Source: Collimonas pratensis
Lineage (GTDB): Bacteria > Pseudomonadota > Gammaproteobacteria > Burkholderiales > Burkholderiaceae_D
Direction of reading: 5' to 3'
DNA length: 64,000 nt
Assembly (NCBI RefSeq): GCF_001584185.1
Contig: NZ_CP013234.1
Span: 4,402,001-4,466,000 of the forward strand
Shown here: piece after piece, positions 48,171-56,359 of the stretch
Numbering within the stretch: the stretch's first letter is position 1
How the letters are laid out: each line of letters opens with the position of its first letter
The notes under the pieces: model-generated
What the model was told of the DNA's origin: nothing
Database searches by the model: none
What the model saw: the letters and a program-made list of their open reading frames with translations, nothing else
Program-made: the position numbers and the translations under genes

Positions 48171-49427
48171 ATGAGTTTATTCCGCGAACAGGCTGTGGCC
48201 GCCCAACAAAGCAAATGGCTGGGCGACATCGTCTTGATACGGCCGCTGTCGTTTACCTTGCTGAGCGCCGGCGCCGCCTTGCTGGCGCTATCGGTATGCG
48301 CTTTCCTGGCCTGGGGTAGCTACACCAGGCACAGCACCGTCAGCGGCCAGCTGCTGCCGGGCGGCGGCCTGATCAAGGTTTACGCGCCGCAAAGCGGCAT
48401 CGTCATCGAACAGCATGTCAAGGAAGGCCAGGCGCTGCAGGCCGGCGAGATCCTGTATGTGCTGTCGAGCGAACGCCAGAGCAGCACCCAGGGCGCCACC
48501 CAGGCCGCCATCAGCAGCCAGGTCGAGCAGCGCCAGGTCAGCCTGCGCGACGAACTGCAAAAGACCCGCATGCTGCAGCAGGAAGAACGCAGCGGCCTCA
48601 ATAACAAGATCGCCGGCCTGGCCAATGAAGTGTCCAAGCTGGACAAGCAGATCGGCGGCCAGCAGGAGCGCGTCAAGCTGGCCGAGGATGCCTTGCAACG
48701 CTACCAGGGATTGCTGCAGCAAGACTACATCTCGCGCGAACAATTCCAGCAAAAGCAGGAAGACCTGCTTGACCAGAAAAACCGCCAGCAAAGCCTGGAG
48801 CGCGACCGCATCAGCGTCGGCCGCGAGCTGGCGGCGCAGCAGAGCGAACTGGGCGGCTTGTCGCTGAAACAGCAGAACCAGCTGGCGCAGATCGACCGCA
48901 CGCTGGCCAGCACCGGCCAGGAACTGAGCGAAAGCGAAGCCAAGCGCCGCATCGTCGTCACGGCGCCGGAAGCCGGCATCGCCACCGCCGTGCTGGCCGA
49001 TGCCGGCCAGGCCGTGGACGGCAACCGGCCGCTGCTGAGCATCGTGCCGGCCGGCGCCACCTTGCGCGCGGAACTGTATGCGCCTAGCCGCGCGATCGGT
49101 TTCGTGCGTCCCGGCGACCAGGTGCTGATCCGCTACCAGGCTTATCCCTACCAGAAATTCGGCCACCAGAAAGGCGTGGTCGAAGCAGTCGCCAGGACCG
49201 CCTTGCCCAACAATGAACTGAACGCCATCGGCGTTCCCGCCGGCGGCAACGGCAGCGAACCGATGTACCGGATTACCGTGCGGCTGGCTGCGCAACAGGT
49301 GCGGGCCTACGGCCGGCCGCAGCCGCTGCAGGCCGGCATGCTGCTCGACGCCGACATCCAGCAGGAAAAGCTGCGCCTCTATGAATGGGTGCTGGAACCC
49401 CTCTACAGCCTGACCGGCAAACTGTGA
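48171..49427 (+). CDS. HlyD-family adaptor for peptide export (CvaA/RaxA-like)
   Basis: This 418-residue membrane-fusion protein has one N-terminal membrane segment (about 31-52), then a lipoyl/barrel-sandwich half (YAPQSGIVIEQHVKEGQALQAGEIL). A long coiled coil of about 150 residues follows (about 110-260, rich in Gln/Glu/Leu), and then the second lipoyl half (IVVTAPEAGIATAVLADAGQAV) and a beta-barrel domain. It bridges the inner-membrane ABC exporter and the outer-membrane channel. It starts 69 bases after the peptide stop, with the terminator hairpin between them, and ends 2 bases before the ABC gene. Confidence 0.93.
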   Translation: MSLFREQAVAAQQSKWLGDIVLIRPLSFTLLSAGAALLALSVCAFLAWGSYTRHSTVSGQLLPGGGLIKVYAPQSGIVIEQHVKEGQALQAGEILYVLSSERQSSTQGATQAAISSQVEQRQVSLRDELQKTRMLQQEERSGLNNKIAGLANEVSKLDKQIGGQQERVKLAEDALQRYQGLLQQDYISREQFQQKQEDLLDQKNRQQSLERDRISVGRELAAQQSELGGLSLKQQNQLAQIDRTLASTGQELSESEAKRRIVVTAPEAGIATAVLADAGQAVDGNRPLLSIVPAGATLRAELYAPSRAIGFVRPGDQVLIRYQAYPYQKFGHQKGVVEAVARTALPNNELNAIGVPAGGNGSEPMYRITVRLAAQQVRAYGRPQPLQAGMLLDADIQQEKLRLYEWVLEPLYSLTGKL

Positions 49428-49429
49428 CC

Positions 49430-51559
49430 ATGTTCAATCGACTTGCCTTCGGCATCCACGCCACCCTGCCGCTGATGCTGCAAACCGAGGCCACCGAATG
49501 CGGCCTGGCCTGCCTCGGCATGGTGGCCGGCTATCACGGCTACCGCACCGATCTGGCCAGCTTGCGACGCCGTTTCCCGGTCTCGCTCAAGGGTTCCACC
49601 TTGCGCGACCTGATCGCCATCGCCGAGCAGCTGGAGCTGGCTTCGCGTCCGCTCAAGCTGGACCTCGACGACCTGGCCCAGCTCAAGCTGCCCTGCGTGC
49701 TGCACTGGAACTTAAATCATTTCGTGGTGCTGCAGGAAGTCGGCCTCCGCTCTGCGACGGTGTACGACCCGGCCTTCGGCATCCGCAAGCTGTCGCTAGC
49801 TGAAGTCGCCAAAGCGTTTACCGGCGTGGCGCTGGAACTGTGGCCGAATCCCGGCTTCAAGCCTGCCCGCGCCGTCGAGAGCGTGCCGCTGCGCCGCCTG
49901 CTGGGACGCATCAGCGGCCTGTATCGCTCCTTCAGCCAGATCCTGCTGCTGTCGCTGGCGTTGGAAGTGTTTGCCGTGGTCAGCCCGTTTTTCCTGCAAT
50001 GGGTGATCGACAATGTACTGGTCGCGGCTGACCGCGACCTGCTGACCACCCTGGCGCTGGGATTCGGTTTGCTGATGCTGATGCAGCAGGCGATCGGCGT
50101 CGGCCGCAGCTGGGTGCTGATGTACATGAGCACCACCCTCAACGTGCAATGGCAGGCCAATGTCTTTACGCATTTGCTGCGCCTGCCGGTGGCCTATTTC
50201 GAGAAGCGCCACCTGGGCGATGTGGTGTCGCGCTTCGGCGCGGTCGGCATCATCCAGCACACGCTCACCACTTCTTTCCTGGAGGCGATCCTGGATGGCG
50301 TCATGACGGTGGCGACGCTGGCGCTGATGTTCATCTACAGCCCGACCCTCGCCTGGATCACGATAGCCGCCATGCTGCTGTACGGGCTGGGGCGCTGGGC
50401 CTGGTTCGCGCCCTTGCGCCACGCCACCGAAGAGCAGATCATCCACGCTGCCAAACAGCAGACCCACTTCCTGGAAACCATCCGCGGTGTCAAGACCATC
50501 AAGCTGTTCCAGCGTCAGGATGAGCGCCGTTCCACCTGGCTCAGCCTGCTGGTGGACCAGATCAACGCCGACCTGCGCACGCAAAAGCTGAGCCTGCTGT
50601 ACAAGACCCTCAACGGCGTGCTGTTCGGCATCGAGAACATCCTCACCATCTGGCTTGGCGCGCGCCTGGTCATGGATGGCAATTTCACGGTCGGCGCGCT
50701 GATGGCATTCACCGCCTACAAGGGCCAGTTCGACAGCCGCGTCAGTTCGCTGATCGACAAGTTCGTTGAACTCAAGATGCTGCAACTGCAAGGCGAGCGG
50801 CTGGCCGACATCGTGCTGCAGCCGCCGGAAACCACGCATGGCTGCAATCTCGGCGAGCAGGAAGCGATGCTGTCGCCGTCGCTGGAAGTGCGCGGCCTGC
50901 GTTTCCGTTATGCCGAGCAGGAGCCGTATGTGCTGGACGATGTCTCGTTCCGCATCGAGGCTGGCGAATCGGTAGCCATCGTCGGTCCCTCGGGCGGCGG
51001 CAAGACTACCCTGGTGAATGTCTTGCTGGGGATACTGGCGCCGAGCCAGGGCGAAGTGCTGATCGGCGGCCAGCCGGTGCAGCAGGTCGGCCTCGACACC
51101 CTGCGCCGCATGGTCGGCACGGTGCTGCAGGACGACGTCCTGTTCGCCGGTTCGCTGGCCGACAACATCAGCTTCTTCGATCCGCAGGCCGACCAGGCCT
51201 GGATCCGCCAATGCGCGCGGCTGGCCGCCATCGAGCAGGATATCGGCGCCATGCCGATGGGCTACAACACCCTGGTCGGCGACATGGGCACCATTCTTTC
51301 CGGCGGCCAGAAACAACGGATCCTGCTGGCGCGCGCCTTGTACAAGCGGCCGCAGATCCTGTTCCTGGACGAAGCCACCAGCCACCTCGACATCGAGCGT
51401 GAACAGCAGGTCAACCACGCCATCGGCGCCATGCGCATCACGCGCGTGATCGTCGCCCACCGGCCGGAAACCATCAACAGCGCCGACCGCGTGATCATGC
51501 TGGTCGATGGCAAAGTGATCGAGCTGGCCGTGCAAGCGCAGCAAGCGGCATCGGCATGA
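49430..51559 (+). CDS. C39-peptidase bacteriocin ABC exporter (CvaB/RaxB-like)
   Basis: The 709 residues combine protease, membrane and ATPase domains. The C39 peptidase (1 to about 135) has catalytic Cys24 in TEATECGLACLG, His97 in HWNLNHFVVL and Asp113 in TVYDPAFG, so it should cut after Gly-Gly and be active. Six membrane helices follow (about 165-440). The ATPase has Walker A GPSGGGKTT, signature LSGGQKQRI, Walker B ILFLDEATS and switch His in VIVAHRPET. It should process and export the 47931 peptide. The ATG at 49430 was chosen over an upstream non-ATG start because it gives the conserved N-terminus, 2 bases after the adaptor stop. It overlaps the next gene by 4 bases. Confidence 0.96.
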   Translation: MFNRLAFGIHATLPLMLQTEATECGLACLGMVAGYHGYRTDLASLRRRFPVSLKGSTLRDLIAIAEQLELASRPLKLDLDDLAQLKLPCVLHWNLNHFVVLQEVGLRSATVYDPAFGIRKLSLAEVAKAFTGVALELWPNPGFKPARAVESVPLRRLLGRISGLYRSFSQILLLSLALEVFAVVSPFFLQWVIDNVLVAADRDLLTTLALGFGLLMLMQQAIGVGRSWVLMYMSTTLNVQWQANVFTHLLRLPVAYFEKRHLGDVVSRFGAVGIIQHTLTTSFLEAILDGVMTVATLALMFIYSPTLAWITIAAMLLYGLGRWAWFAPLRHATEEQIIHAAKQQTHFLETIRGVKTIKLFQRQDERRSTWLSLLVDQINADLRTQKLSLLYKTLNGVLFGIENILTIWLGARLVMDGNFTVGALMAFTAYKGQFDSRVSSLIDKFVELKMLQLQGERLADIVLQPPETTHGCNLGEQEAMLSPSLEVRGLRFRYAEQEPYVLDDVSFRIEAGESVAIVGPSGGGKTTLVNVLLGILAPSQGEVLIGGQPVQQVGLDTLRRMVGTVLQDDVLFAGSLADNISFFDPQADQAWIRQCARLAAIEQDIGAMPMGYNTLVGDMGTILSGGQKQRILLARALYKRPQILFLDEATSHLDIEREQQVNHAIGAMRITRVIVAHRPETINSADRVIMLVDGKVIELAVQAQQAASA

Positions 51560-52977
51560 GCCGCGCATTGCGAGCCTGCTGCATGCTGGCGCTGGCGGCG
51601 ATGGCTGGCGCACCCTTGCGCGCCGAACCGCTCTGGTCCGATCCGCTGCGCACCATGCATGAGGTTTCAACGACGCCGGTGAGCACCGTATATGGCATCG
51701 GCTGCAGCTTCAATGCCCGGCTGCCGGATCCGCTGACGCTGCTGGATGCGGTCGAACGCGCGCTGTGCCGCAATCCGCAAACCCGCCAGGCCTGGGCCAA
51801 CGTCAAGGCGCAAGCGGCTGCGGTCGGCGTCAGCCGCGCTGCCTACCTGCCGACGCTGACGGCCGGCGGCACCTGGAGCAAGGCAGACAATCGCACCACC
51901 TATCCAGATTTTCCGGCCAACGATTCTTCCCTCACCACCCACAGCAGCGACGTCAACCTCAACCTGAACTGGGTGTTGTACGATTTCGGCCTGCGCGCCG
52001 CCAACCTGGAAAATGCGCGGCAATTGCTGAACGCTGCCAATGCCGCCCAGGACGACATGCTGCAGACGGTCTTTCTCAGCACCGTGCAAAGTTTTTACGA
52101 AGCGCAGGCGGCGCAGGCGCTGCTGGCCGCCACCACGGAAGCCGAACAGGCAGCCGAGCAAAGCTTCAAGTCTAGCGCCGCCAAATACCAGGCCGGCGCC
52201 GGCACCCTGGCCGACAAGCTGCAGGCGCAGACGGCCTACGCCCAGGCCAGCCTGAAACGCGCGCAAGCGGGCGGCGACCTGCAGAACGCGCTGGGCAGCC
52301 TGGCCATCGTCATGGGCTGGCGTCCCAACACCGCGCTGACGCTGGCGGCGCTGGGCGACGCCAGCGACGCGCCGCTGCTGCAGCAGGCTGTCGACCAGTT
52401 GATCGCCGACGCCGTCCGCAGCCATCCGAAAATCCTGGCGGCGCAAGCGCAATGGAAGGCCGCACAGGCGCAGGCCGACGCTGCCCGCGCCGATGGCCGG
52501 CCGACGCTGTCGCTGTTCGCCACCGGCGACCGCAGCGACACCCCGATCACCCAGGTCTCCTCCAGGCAAACCATCAACAGCCGCAGCATCGGCCTACAGC
52601 TCAGCATTCCGCTGTTCGACGGCTTCAGCCGCAAGTACAAGTCACGCGGCGCCCAGGCCCAGGCCGACAGCAAGGAAGCGGAGCTGGCCGGCATCGAACA
52701 GCAGGTCACGCTGGAAGTATGGAAAAGCAACCAGGCCCTGCGCACCGAAGCCGAAAACCTGCACAGCACCGAGATCCTGCTGCGCAGCGCGCGCCAGTCG
52801 TTTGAAGTGGCGCAGGGACGCTACAAGGCCGGAGTCGGCAATATCCTGGAGTTGCTGAAGGCGCAAAGCGACCTGGCAGGCGCACAGCAGCAGCGCATCC
52901 TGTCGCTGACCAGCTGGCAGACGGCGCGCTTGCGGCTTGCCGCGAGTCTTGGACGGTTGCGGATTGATGGTCTTTGA
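51556..52977 (+). CDS. TolC-family outer-membrane channel of the peptide exporter
   Basis: This 473-residue outer-membrane efflux protein has a signal peptide (about 1-23, ending LRA-E). Two OEP repeats follow (about 60-255 and 280-470), each with long helices rich in Ala/Gln (ARQLLNAANAAQDDMLQTVFLSTVQSFYEAQAAQALLAATTEAEQAAEQSF, and the matching later half). A short Cys-containing stretch (GIGCSFNAR) precedes them, resembling CyaE/RaxC-type channels. It overlaps the ABC gene by an ATGA and completes an adaptor-ABC-channel set, so the whole tripartite exporter is encoded here. Confidence 0.92.
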   Translation: MSRALRACCMLALAAMAGAPLRAEPLWSDPLRTMHEVSTTPVSTVYGIGCSFNARLPDPLTLLDAVERALCRNPQTRQAWANVKAQAAAVGVSRAAYLPTLTAGGTWSKADNRTTYPDFPANDSSLTTHSSDVNLNLNWVLYDFGLRAANLENARQLLNAANAAQDDMLQTVFLSTVQSFYEAQAAQALLAATTEAEQAAEQSFKSSAAKYQAGAGTLADKLQAQTAYAQASLKRAQAGGDLQNALGSLAIVMGWRPNTALTLAALGDASDAPLLQQAVDQLIADAVRSHPKILAAQAQWKAAQAQADAARADGRPTLSLFATGDRSDTPITQVSSRQTINSRSIGLQLSIPLFDGFSRKYKSRGAQAQADSKEAELAGIEQQVTLEVWKSNQALRTEAENLHSTEILLRSARQSFEVAQGRYKAGVGNILELLKAQSDLAGAQQQRILSLTSWQTARLRLAASLGRLRIDGL

Positions 52978-53012
52978 ATCGGAAAAATAGAAAAGCTTGC
53001 TTGCGCGTATGA

Positions 53013-53094
53013 CGTAGGGAGGGCACCCCGTGCCCACGCGGATCCAGGTCTCAATAGGCGATTCCGCGTGGGCAGAAAAACCTGCCCACCCTAC
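53013..53094. repeat. Dispersed palindromic intergenic element, copy 3
   Basis: The copy starts GTAGGGAGGGCAC and ends CTGCCCACCCTAC, with inner CGTGCCCACGCG and CGCGTGGGCAG hairpin parts. It lies 36 bases after the TolC-type gene. Confidence 0.8.
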
Positions 53095-53104
53095 GTAGCA
53101 AAAC

Positions 53105-53132
53105 AAAAAGGCCCGCTTGCGCGGGCCTTTTT
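53105..53132. terminator. Bidirectional terminator in repeat unit 1
   Basis: A 12-bp stem AAAAAGGCCCGC/GCGGGCCTTTTT with a TTGC loop. It is repeated at 53252-53279 and 53399-53426. It should end the plus-strand export operon and the minus-strand tRNA-Glu transcript. Confidence 0.85.
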
Positions 53133-53398
53133 ATTCTGGCGTCCCCAGGGGGATTCGCCTACATGCCGCAGGCCGCGGAATCGCCTGCAGGCGATTCCCT
53201 TCTCATCCCCCACGTAAGCCGCGCAGGCGGCTTACTTGTGGCCACCAAAACAAAAAGGCCCGCTTGCGCGGGCCTTTTTATTCTGGCGTCCCCAGGGGGA
53301 TTCGCCTACATGCCGCAGGCCGCGGAATCGCCTGCAGGCGATTCCCTTCTCATCCCCCACGTAAGCCGCGCAGGCGGCTTACTTGTGGCCACCAAAAC

Positions 53399-53426
53399 AA
53401 AAAGGCCCGCTTGCGCGGGCCTTTTT
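53399..53426 (-). terminator. Terminator of tRNA-Glu 1 (third copy)
   Basis: Same stem as at 53105-53132, directly after the tRNA 3' end (5-base gap) on the minus strand. Confidence 0.85.
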
Positions 53427-53430
53427 ATTC

Positions 53431-53506
53431 TGGCGTCCCCAGGGGGATTCGAACCCCCGTACTCACCGTGAAAGGGTGATGTCCTAGGCCTCTAGACGAT
53501 GGGGAC
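53431..53506 (-). tRNA. tRNA-Glu (TTC), copy 1
   Basis: 76 bases including an encoded CCA. Minus strand: acceptor GTCCCCA/TGGGGAC, D-arm with TCTAGAGGCC, anticodon loop with TTC (CCCTTTCACGG) and T-arm GGGGGTTCGAATCCCCC. It is identical to copy 2. Its last 21 bases recur in the tandem repeats downstream. Confidence 0.97.
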
Positions 53507-53556
53507 AGTAATCTGTCCGTACTGGCCTTGCTTCTACTGCTGCTTGCTAAAAACAA

Positions 53557-53580
53557 TAAAGGCCGCATTTGGCGGCCTTA
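53557..53580 (-). terminator. Terminator of tRNA-Glu 2
   Basis: Minus strand: AAGGCCGCCAAATGCGGCCTTTATTGTTTTT, a GC stem with a 5-base loop and a T-rich tail, about 80 bases after tRNA-Glu 2. Confidence 0.75.
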
Positions 53581-53659
53581 TCGATTGTATCGAAAACACT
53601 CCACACCAATATTCTGCAGCGATTTTCTGACTGCTTTCCTGTCGATGCCAAAAGAATTC

Positions 53660-53735
53660 TGGCGTCCCCAGGGGGATTCGAACCCCCGTACTCACCGTGA
53701 AAGGGTGATGTCCTAGGCCTCTAGACGATGGGGAC
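53660..53735 (-). tRNA. tRNA-Glu (TTC), copy 2
   Basis: 76 bases including CCA, same sequence as copy 1. Anticodon TTC lies in CCCTTTCACGG. It forms a small tRNA cluster with tRNA-Ala upstream and tRNA-Glu 1 downstream, next to the glutamyl-tRNA synthetase gene. Confidence 0.97.
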
Positions 53736-53786
53736 AGCAAGCTATCCAACTACTTTATTACCTTACTACTTCTGCTACCAATTTGC

Positions 53787-53862
<76 letters not shown>

Positions 53863-53933
53863 GTTTGCAGAAGCGAGATTATAGCAAGCTTATTTAGCGC
53901 TTGTAAATCCCGATTTGCAGATTTATTGCAGAT

Positions 53934-55364
53934 TTACAGTAGATAGGGTTGTAAACGTGTTGTCACGGCCTCACGGCCAAACAATTCCAGCACAGCATCG
54001 ATCGCCGGCGTCTGCAACTGCCCTGTCACCATCAGGCGCAAAGGCATGGCGAACTGCGGCATCTTCAGCTTGTGCGCGGCCAGCACTTCCTTGATCATCG
54101 GCGCCAGGCTTTCCTTGGTCCATTCGACCGTGGCGCAGCGCTGGGCGAAATCGGCCAGCGCCGGCTTGATGGCGTCGGTGTAGTGCTGCGTCAGCAAAGC
54201 TGCATCCGGCGCCGGCTGGCGATAGAACAGCATGGCGGCAAGCGCAATTTCATTGACGGTGTGGGCGCGCTCTTTCAACAGGCCGATGACTTTCGCCAGA
54301 TCCGGCGCGCCATTGAAATCGGCGCCGTCCTGTTCCATCAGCGGCTTGACCATGGCGGCCAGGCGCTGGTTGTCGGCCAGCTTGATGTAATGGTTGTTGA
54401 TCCAGGCCAGCTTTTCCGGATTGAACTGTGCCGGCGATTTCGACAGGTGGTCGAGATTGAACCACTGGCAGAACTGCTCCATGCTGAAAATCTCTTCGTC
54501 GCCATGGCTCCAGCCCAGGCGCGCCAGGTAGTTCAGCATGGCTTCCGGCAGGTAGCCTTGCGCCGGATAATCCATCACGCTGACCGCACCATGGCGCTTC
54601 GACAGTTTCTCGCCGTCGGCGCCGAGGATCATCGGCACGTGGCCGTACAGCGGCAAGGTGGCGCCCAGCGCTTTCAGGATATTGATCTGACGCGGCGTGT
54701 TGTTGACGTGGTCGTCGCCGCGGATAACGTGGGTGATGCCCATGTCCCAGTCGTCCACCACCACGCAGAAATTGTAGGTCGGCGTGCCGTCCGGACGGGC
54801 GATCACCAGGTCGTCCATCTCGCGGTTGGAAATCGTGATGTTGCCCTTGACGACGTCGTCCCAGCTGACGTCGCCGTCGAGCGGATTCTTGAAACGCACC
54901 ACCGGTTTGCGGTCGGCCGGTACCGGCGGCAGAGTCTTGCCGTCTGCAGGGCGCCAAGTGCCATCGTAGCGCGGCTTTTCGCCGGCGGCGCGCATCCGTT
55001 CGCGCATCGCTTCGACTTCTTCCGGCGACGAATAGCAATGGTAGGCCGTGCCGTCCTTCAGCATCTGCGCGATCACTTCACGATAGCGATCCATGCGGCG
55101 CATCTGGTAGAACGGACCTTCGTCGTGTTCCAGGCCCAGCCATTGCATGCCGTCGATGATCGCCTGCACTGCTTCCGGAGTCGAGCGTTCGAGATCGGTA
55201 TCTTCGATGCGCAGTACGAAAGTGCCGCCGAAGTGGCGCGCGAACGCCCAGGAAAACAGTGCGGTCCGGGCGCCGCCCAAGTGCAGGTAGCCAGTCGGGC
55301 TCGGCGCAAAGCGCGTGCGAACCTTGGTGGCTGGAGAAGTTGAAGCTGGAGTGCTAGCAGTCAT
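53934..55364 (-). CDS. gltX: Glutamyl-tRNA synthetase
   Basis: GltX charges tRNA-Glu with glutamate. The 476-residue class I enzyme has the HIGH-type motif in [19 protein letters not shown] near residue 20, [41 protein letters not shown] and the KMSKS-type loop [17 protein letters not shown]. The C-terminal anticodon-binding domain follows. The ATG at 55364 ([10 protein letters not shown]) was preferred to one eight codons upstream because it fits the conserved length. It is upstream of tRNA-Ala and the two tRNA-Glu genes on the same strand. Confidence 0.97.
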   Translation of the reverse strand: MTASTPASTSPATKVRTRFAPSPTGYLHLGGARTALFSWAFARHFGGTFVLRIEDTDLERSTPEAVQAIIDGMQWLGLEHDEGPFYQMRRMDRYREVIAQMLKDGTAYHCYSSPEEVEAMRERMRAAGEKPRYDGTWRPADGKTLPPVPADRKPVVRFKNPLDGDVSWDDVVKGNITISNREMDDLVIARPDGTPTYNFCVVVDDWDMGITHVIRGDDHVNNTPRQINILKALGATLPLYGHVPMILGADGEKLSKRHGAVSVMDYPAQGYLPEAMLNYLARLGWSHGDEEIFSMEQFCQWFNLDHLSKSPAQFNPEKLAWINNHYIKLADNQRLAAMVKPLMEQDGADFNGAPDLAKVIGLLKERAHTVNEIALAAMLFYRQPAPDAALLTQHYTDAIKPALADFAQRCATVEWTKESLAPMIKEVLAAHKLKMPQFAMPLRLMVTGQLQTPAIDAVLELFGREAVTTRLQPYLL

Positions 55365-55375
55365 GATAAATAAAG

Positions 55376-55399
55376 ACGGCCTTGGCATGCCAAGGCCGT
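55376..55399 (-). terminator. Palindromic terminator between the DUF4399 gene and gltX
   Basis: A perfect 24-bp palindrome (ACGGCCTTGGCATGCCAAGGCCGT) followed on the minus strand by CTTTATTTAT. It lies between the DUF4399 gene stop and the gltX start. Confidence 0.65.
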
Positions 55400-55467
55400 T
55401 ATCAGGGAAAACCCCATTTTACCGCGTTGCAGCAGCGGATGGAACCGCCGCCCGCCATGCCGCCGGC

Positions 55468-55875
55468 TTACTTGACAGTCACGTTGATGGTTTTACTCAG
55501 CTCCGGGCCGTAAGACTGGTGGGCGCCGTTGGCGAACTGCATGGTCAGCTTGTATTTACCAGGCGGCAGCGTCAGCAAGGTTTCGGTCTGCCCCTTGCCA
55601 AAATGTATATGTTTCTCATCGACGGGGATCGATTGCCCTGCCGGGATGCTGTCTTCGTTGATCAGTAAATGATGATGGCCAGTGTTCGGCGTCATGTCGC
55701 CGGCCGGCTTGACTTCCATGCCGCTGACGCCGAACTTGACGGTGAACGGGCTGCTGACTACCGCGCCGTCGGCCGGCTCAATGAAGGAAACCGAGGCAGC
55801 ATGGGCCATCTGCGGCAACAGGCCGGCGCTCAGCACGGCAGCGGAAAACAGCAAGGAAAAAATTCGTGATTTCAT
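55468..55875 (-). CDS. Periplasmic DUF4399 protein
   Basis: This 135-residue protein has a signal peptide (MKSRIFSLLFSAAVLSAGLLPQMAHA) and a small immunoglobulin-like beta domain of the DUF4399 type: SVSFIEPADGAVVSSPFTVKFGVSGMEVKPAGD, then TGHHHLLINEDSI and HIHFGKGQTETLLTLPPGKYKLTMQFANGAHQSYGPELSKTI. The His cluster (TGHHHLL, KHIHFG) suggests a metal site. Function unknown. It is alone, with a terminator after it. Confidence 0.85.
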   Translation of the reverse strand: MKSRIFSLLFSAAVLSAGLLPQMAHAASVSFIEPADGAVVSSPFTVKFGVSGMEVKPAGDMTPNTGHHHLLINEDSIPAGQSIPVDEKHIHFGKGQTETLLTLPPGKYKLTMQFANGAHQSYGPELSKTINVTVK

Positions 55876-56001
55876 CGTCTTGTCCTTTCAGTGAAAAACG
55901 GATAATGCCGGTACCCGTCTGCAAGACAGTACAGGCAGCTACAATTGACTGAGTGCCATAATACAGGGATGCTGCCGGCATCGCTTTCAAGGGGGAATAC
56001 C

Positions 56002-56352
56002 ATGCAAATCGCCAGCGGCAATCTATTGACAGGACTGCCGCCCGCCAGTTCGGAAGAAGTATTTGAGCTGCTGCACCAGCGCGCCGGACTGACTATCGAA
56101 CGCATCGTTTCCCATGGACAGGCCAGCCCGCCCGGCTTCTGGTATGACAATCCGCAGGAAGAATGGGTGTTGCTGCTGAGCGGCAGCGCCGGCTTGACGC
56201 TGGAGGGCGCTAGCGCCGAGCATGTGATGCAGGCCGGCGCCTGGCTGCACATCCCGGCCCACCGCCGCCACCGCATAGAATGGACCGATGGCGCGCAGCC
56301 GACCATCTGGTTGGCGATCCATCATGACCCTGGCGCTGACGTTGCGGCTTAG
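56002..56352 (+). CDS. Small cupin-domain protein
   Basis: The 116-residue protein is a single cupin barrel. The two cupin motifs are recognisable in EEWVLLLSGSAGLTLEG and in AGAWLHIPAHRRHRIEWTDGAQPTIWLAIHH. The later His residues (PAHRRHRI) could bind a metal. The substrate is unknown. The ATG at 56002 follows AAGGGGGAATACC and gives the family-like start MQIASGNLLTGLP. It is convergent with mrp, 8 bases between the stops. Confidence 0.8.
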   Translation: MQIASGNLLTGLPPASSEEVFELLHQRAGLTIERIVSHGQASPPGFWYDNPQEEWVLLLSGSAGLTLEGASAEHVMQAGAWLHIPAHRRHRIEWTDGAQPTIWLAIHHDPGADVAA

Positions 56353-56359
56353 TAGAAAC

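Larger units (their letters stand above)
53104..53451. repeat. 147-bp tandem repeats carrying the tRNA-Glu 3' end
   Basis: Two full copies (53104-53250 and 53251-53397) and a 54-base third copy (53398-53451) that runs into tRNA-Glu 1. Each full unit has a terminator hairpin (AAAAAGGCCCGC-TTGC-GCGGGCCTTTTT), the last 21 bases of the tRNA-Glu gene (plus-strand TGGCGTCCCCAGGGGGATTCG), a perfect 20-bp palindrome GAATCGCCTGCAGGCGATTC and a 9-bp hairpin GTAAGCCGC-GCAG-GCGGCTTAC. The two full copies look identical. Confidence 0.92.

Noticed and set aside
53117..53479. 120-codon plus-strand frame with a repeated 49-residue unit
   Set aside because: It is only the translation of the 147-bp tandem repeat and the tRNA-Glu gene (147 is divisible by three), not a protein-coding gene.
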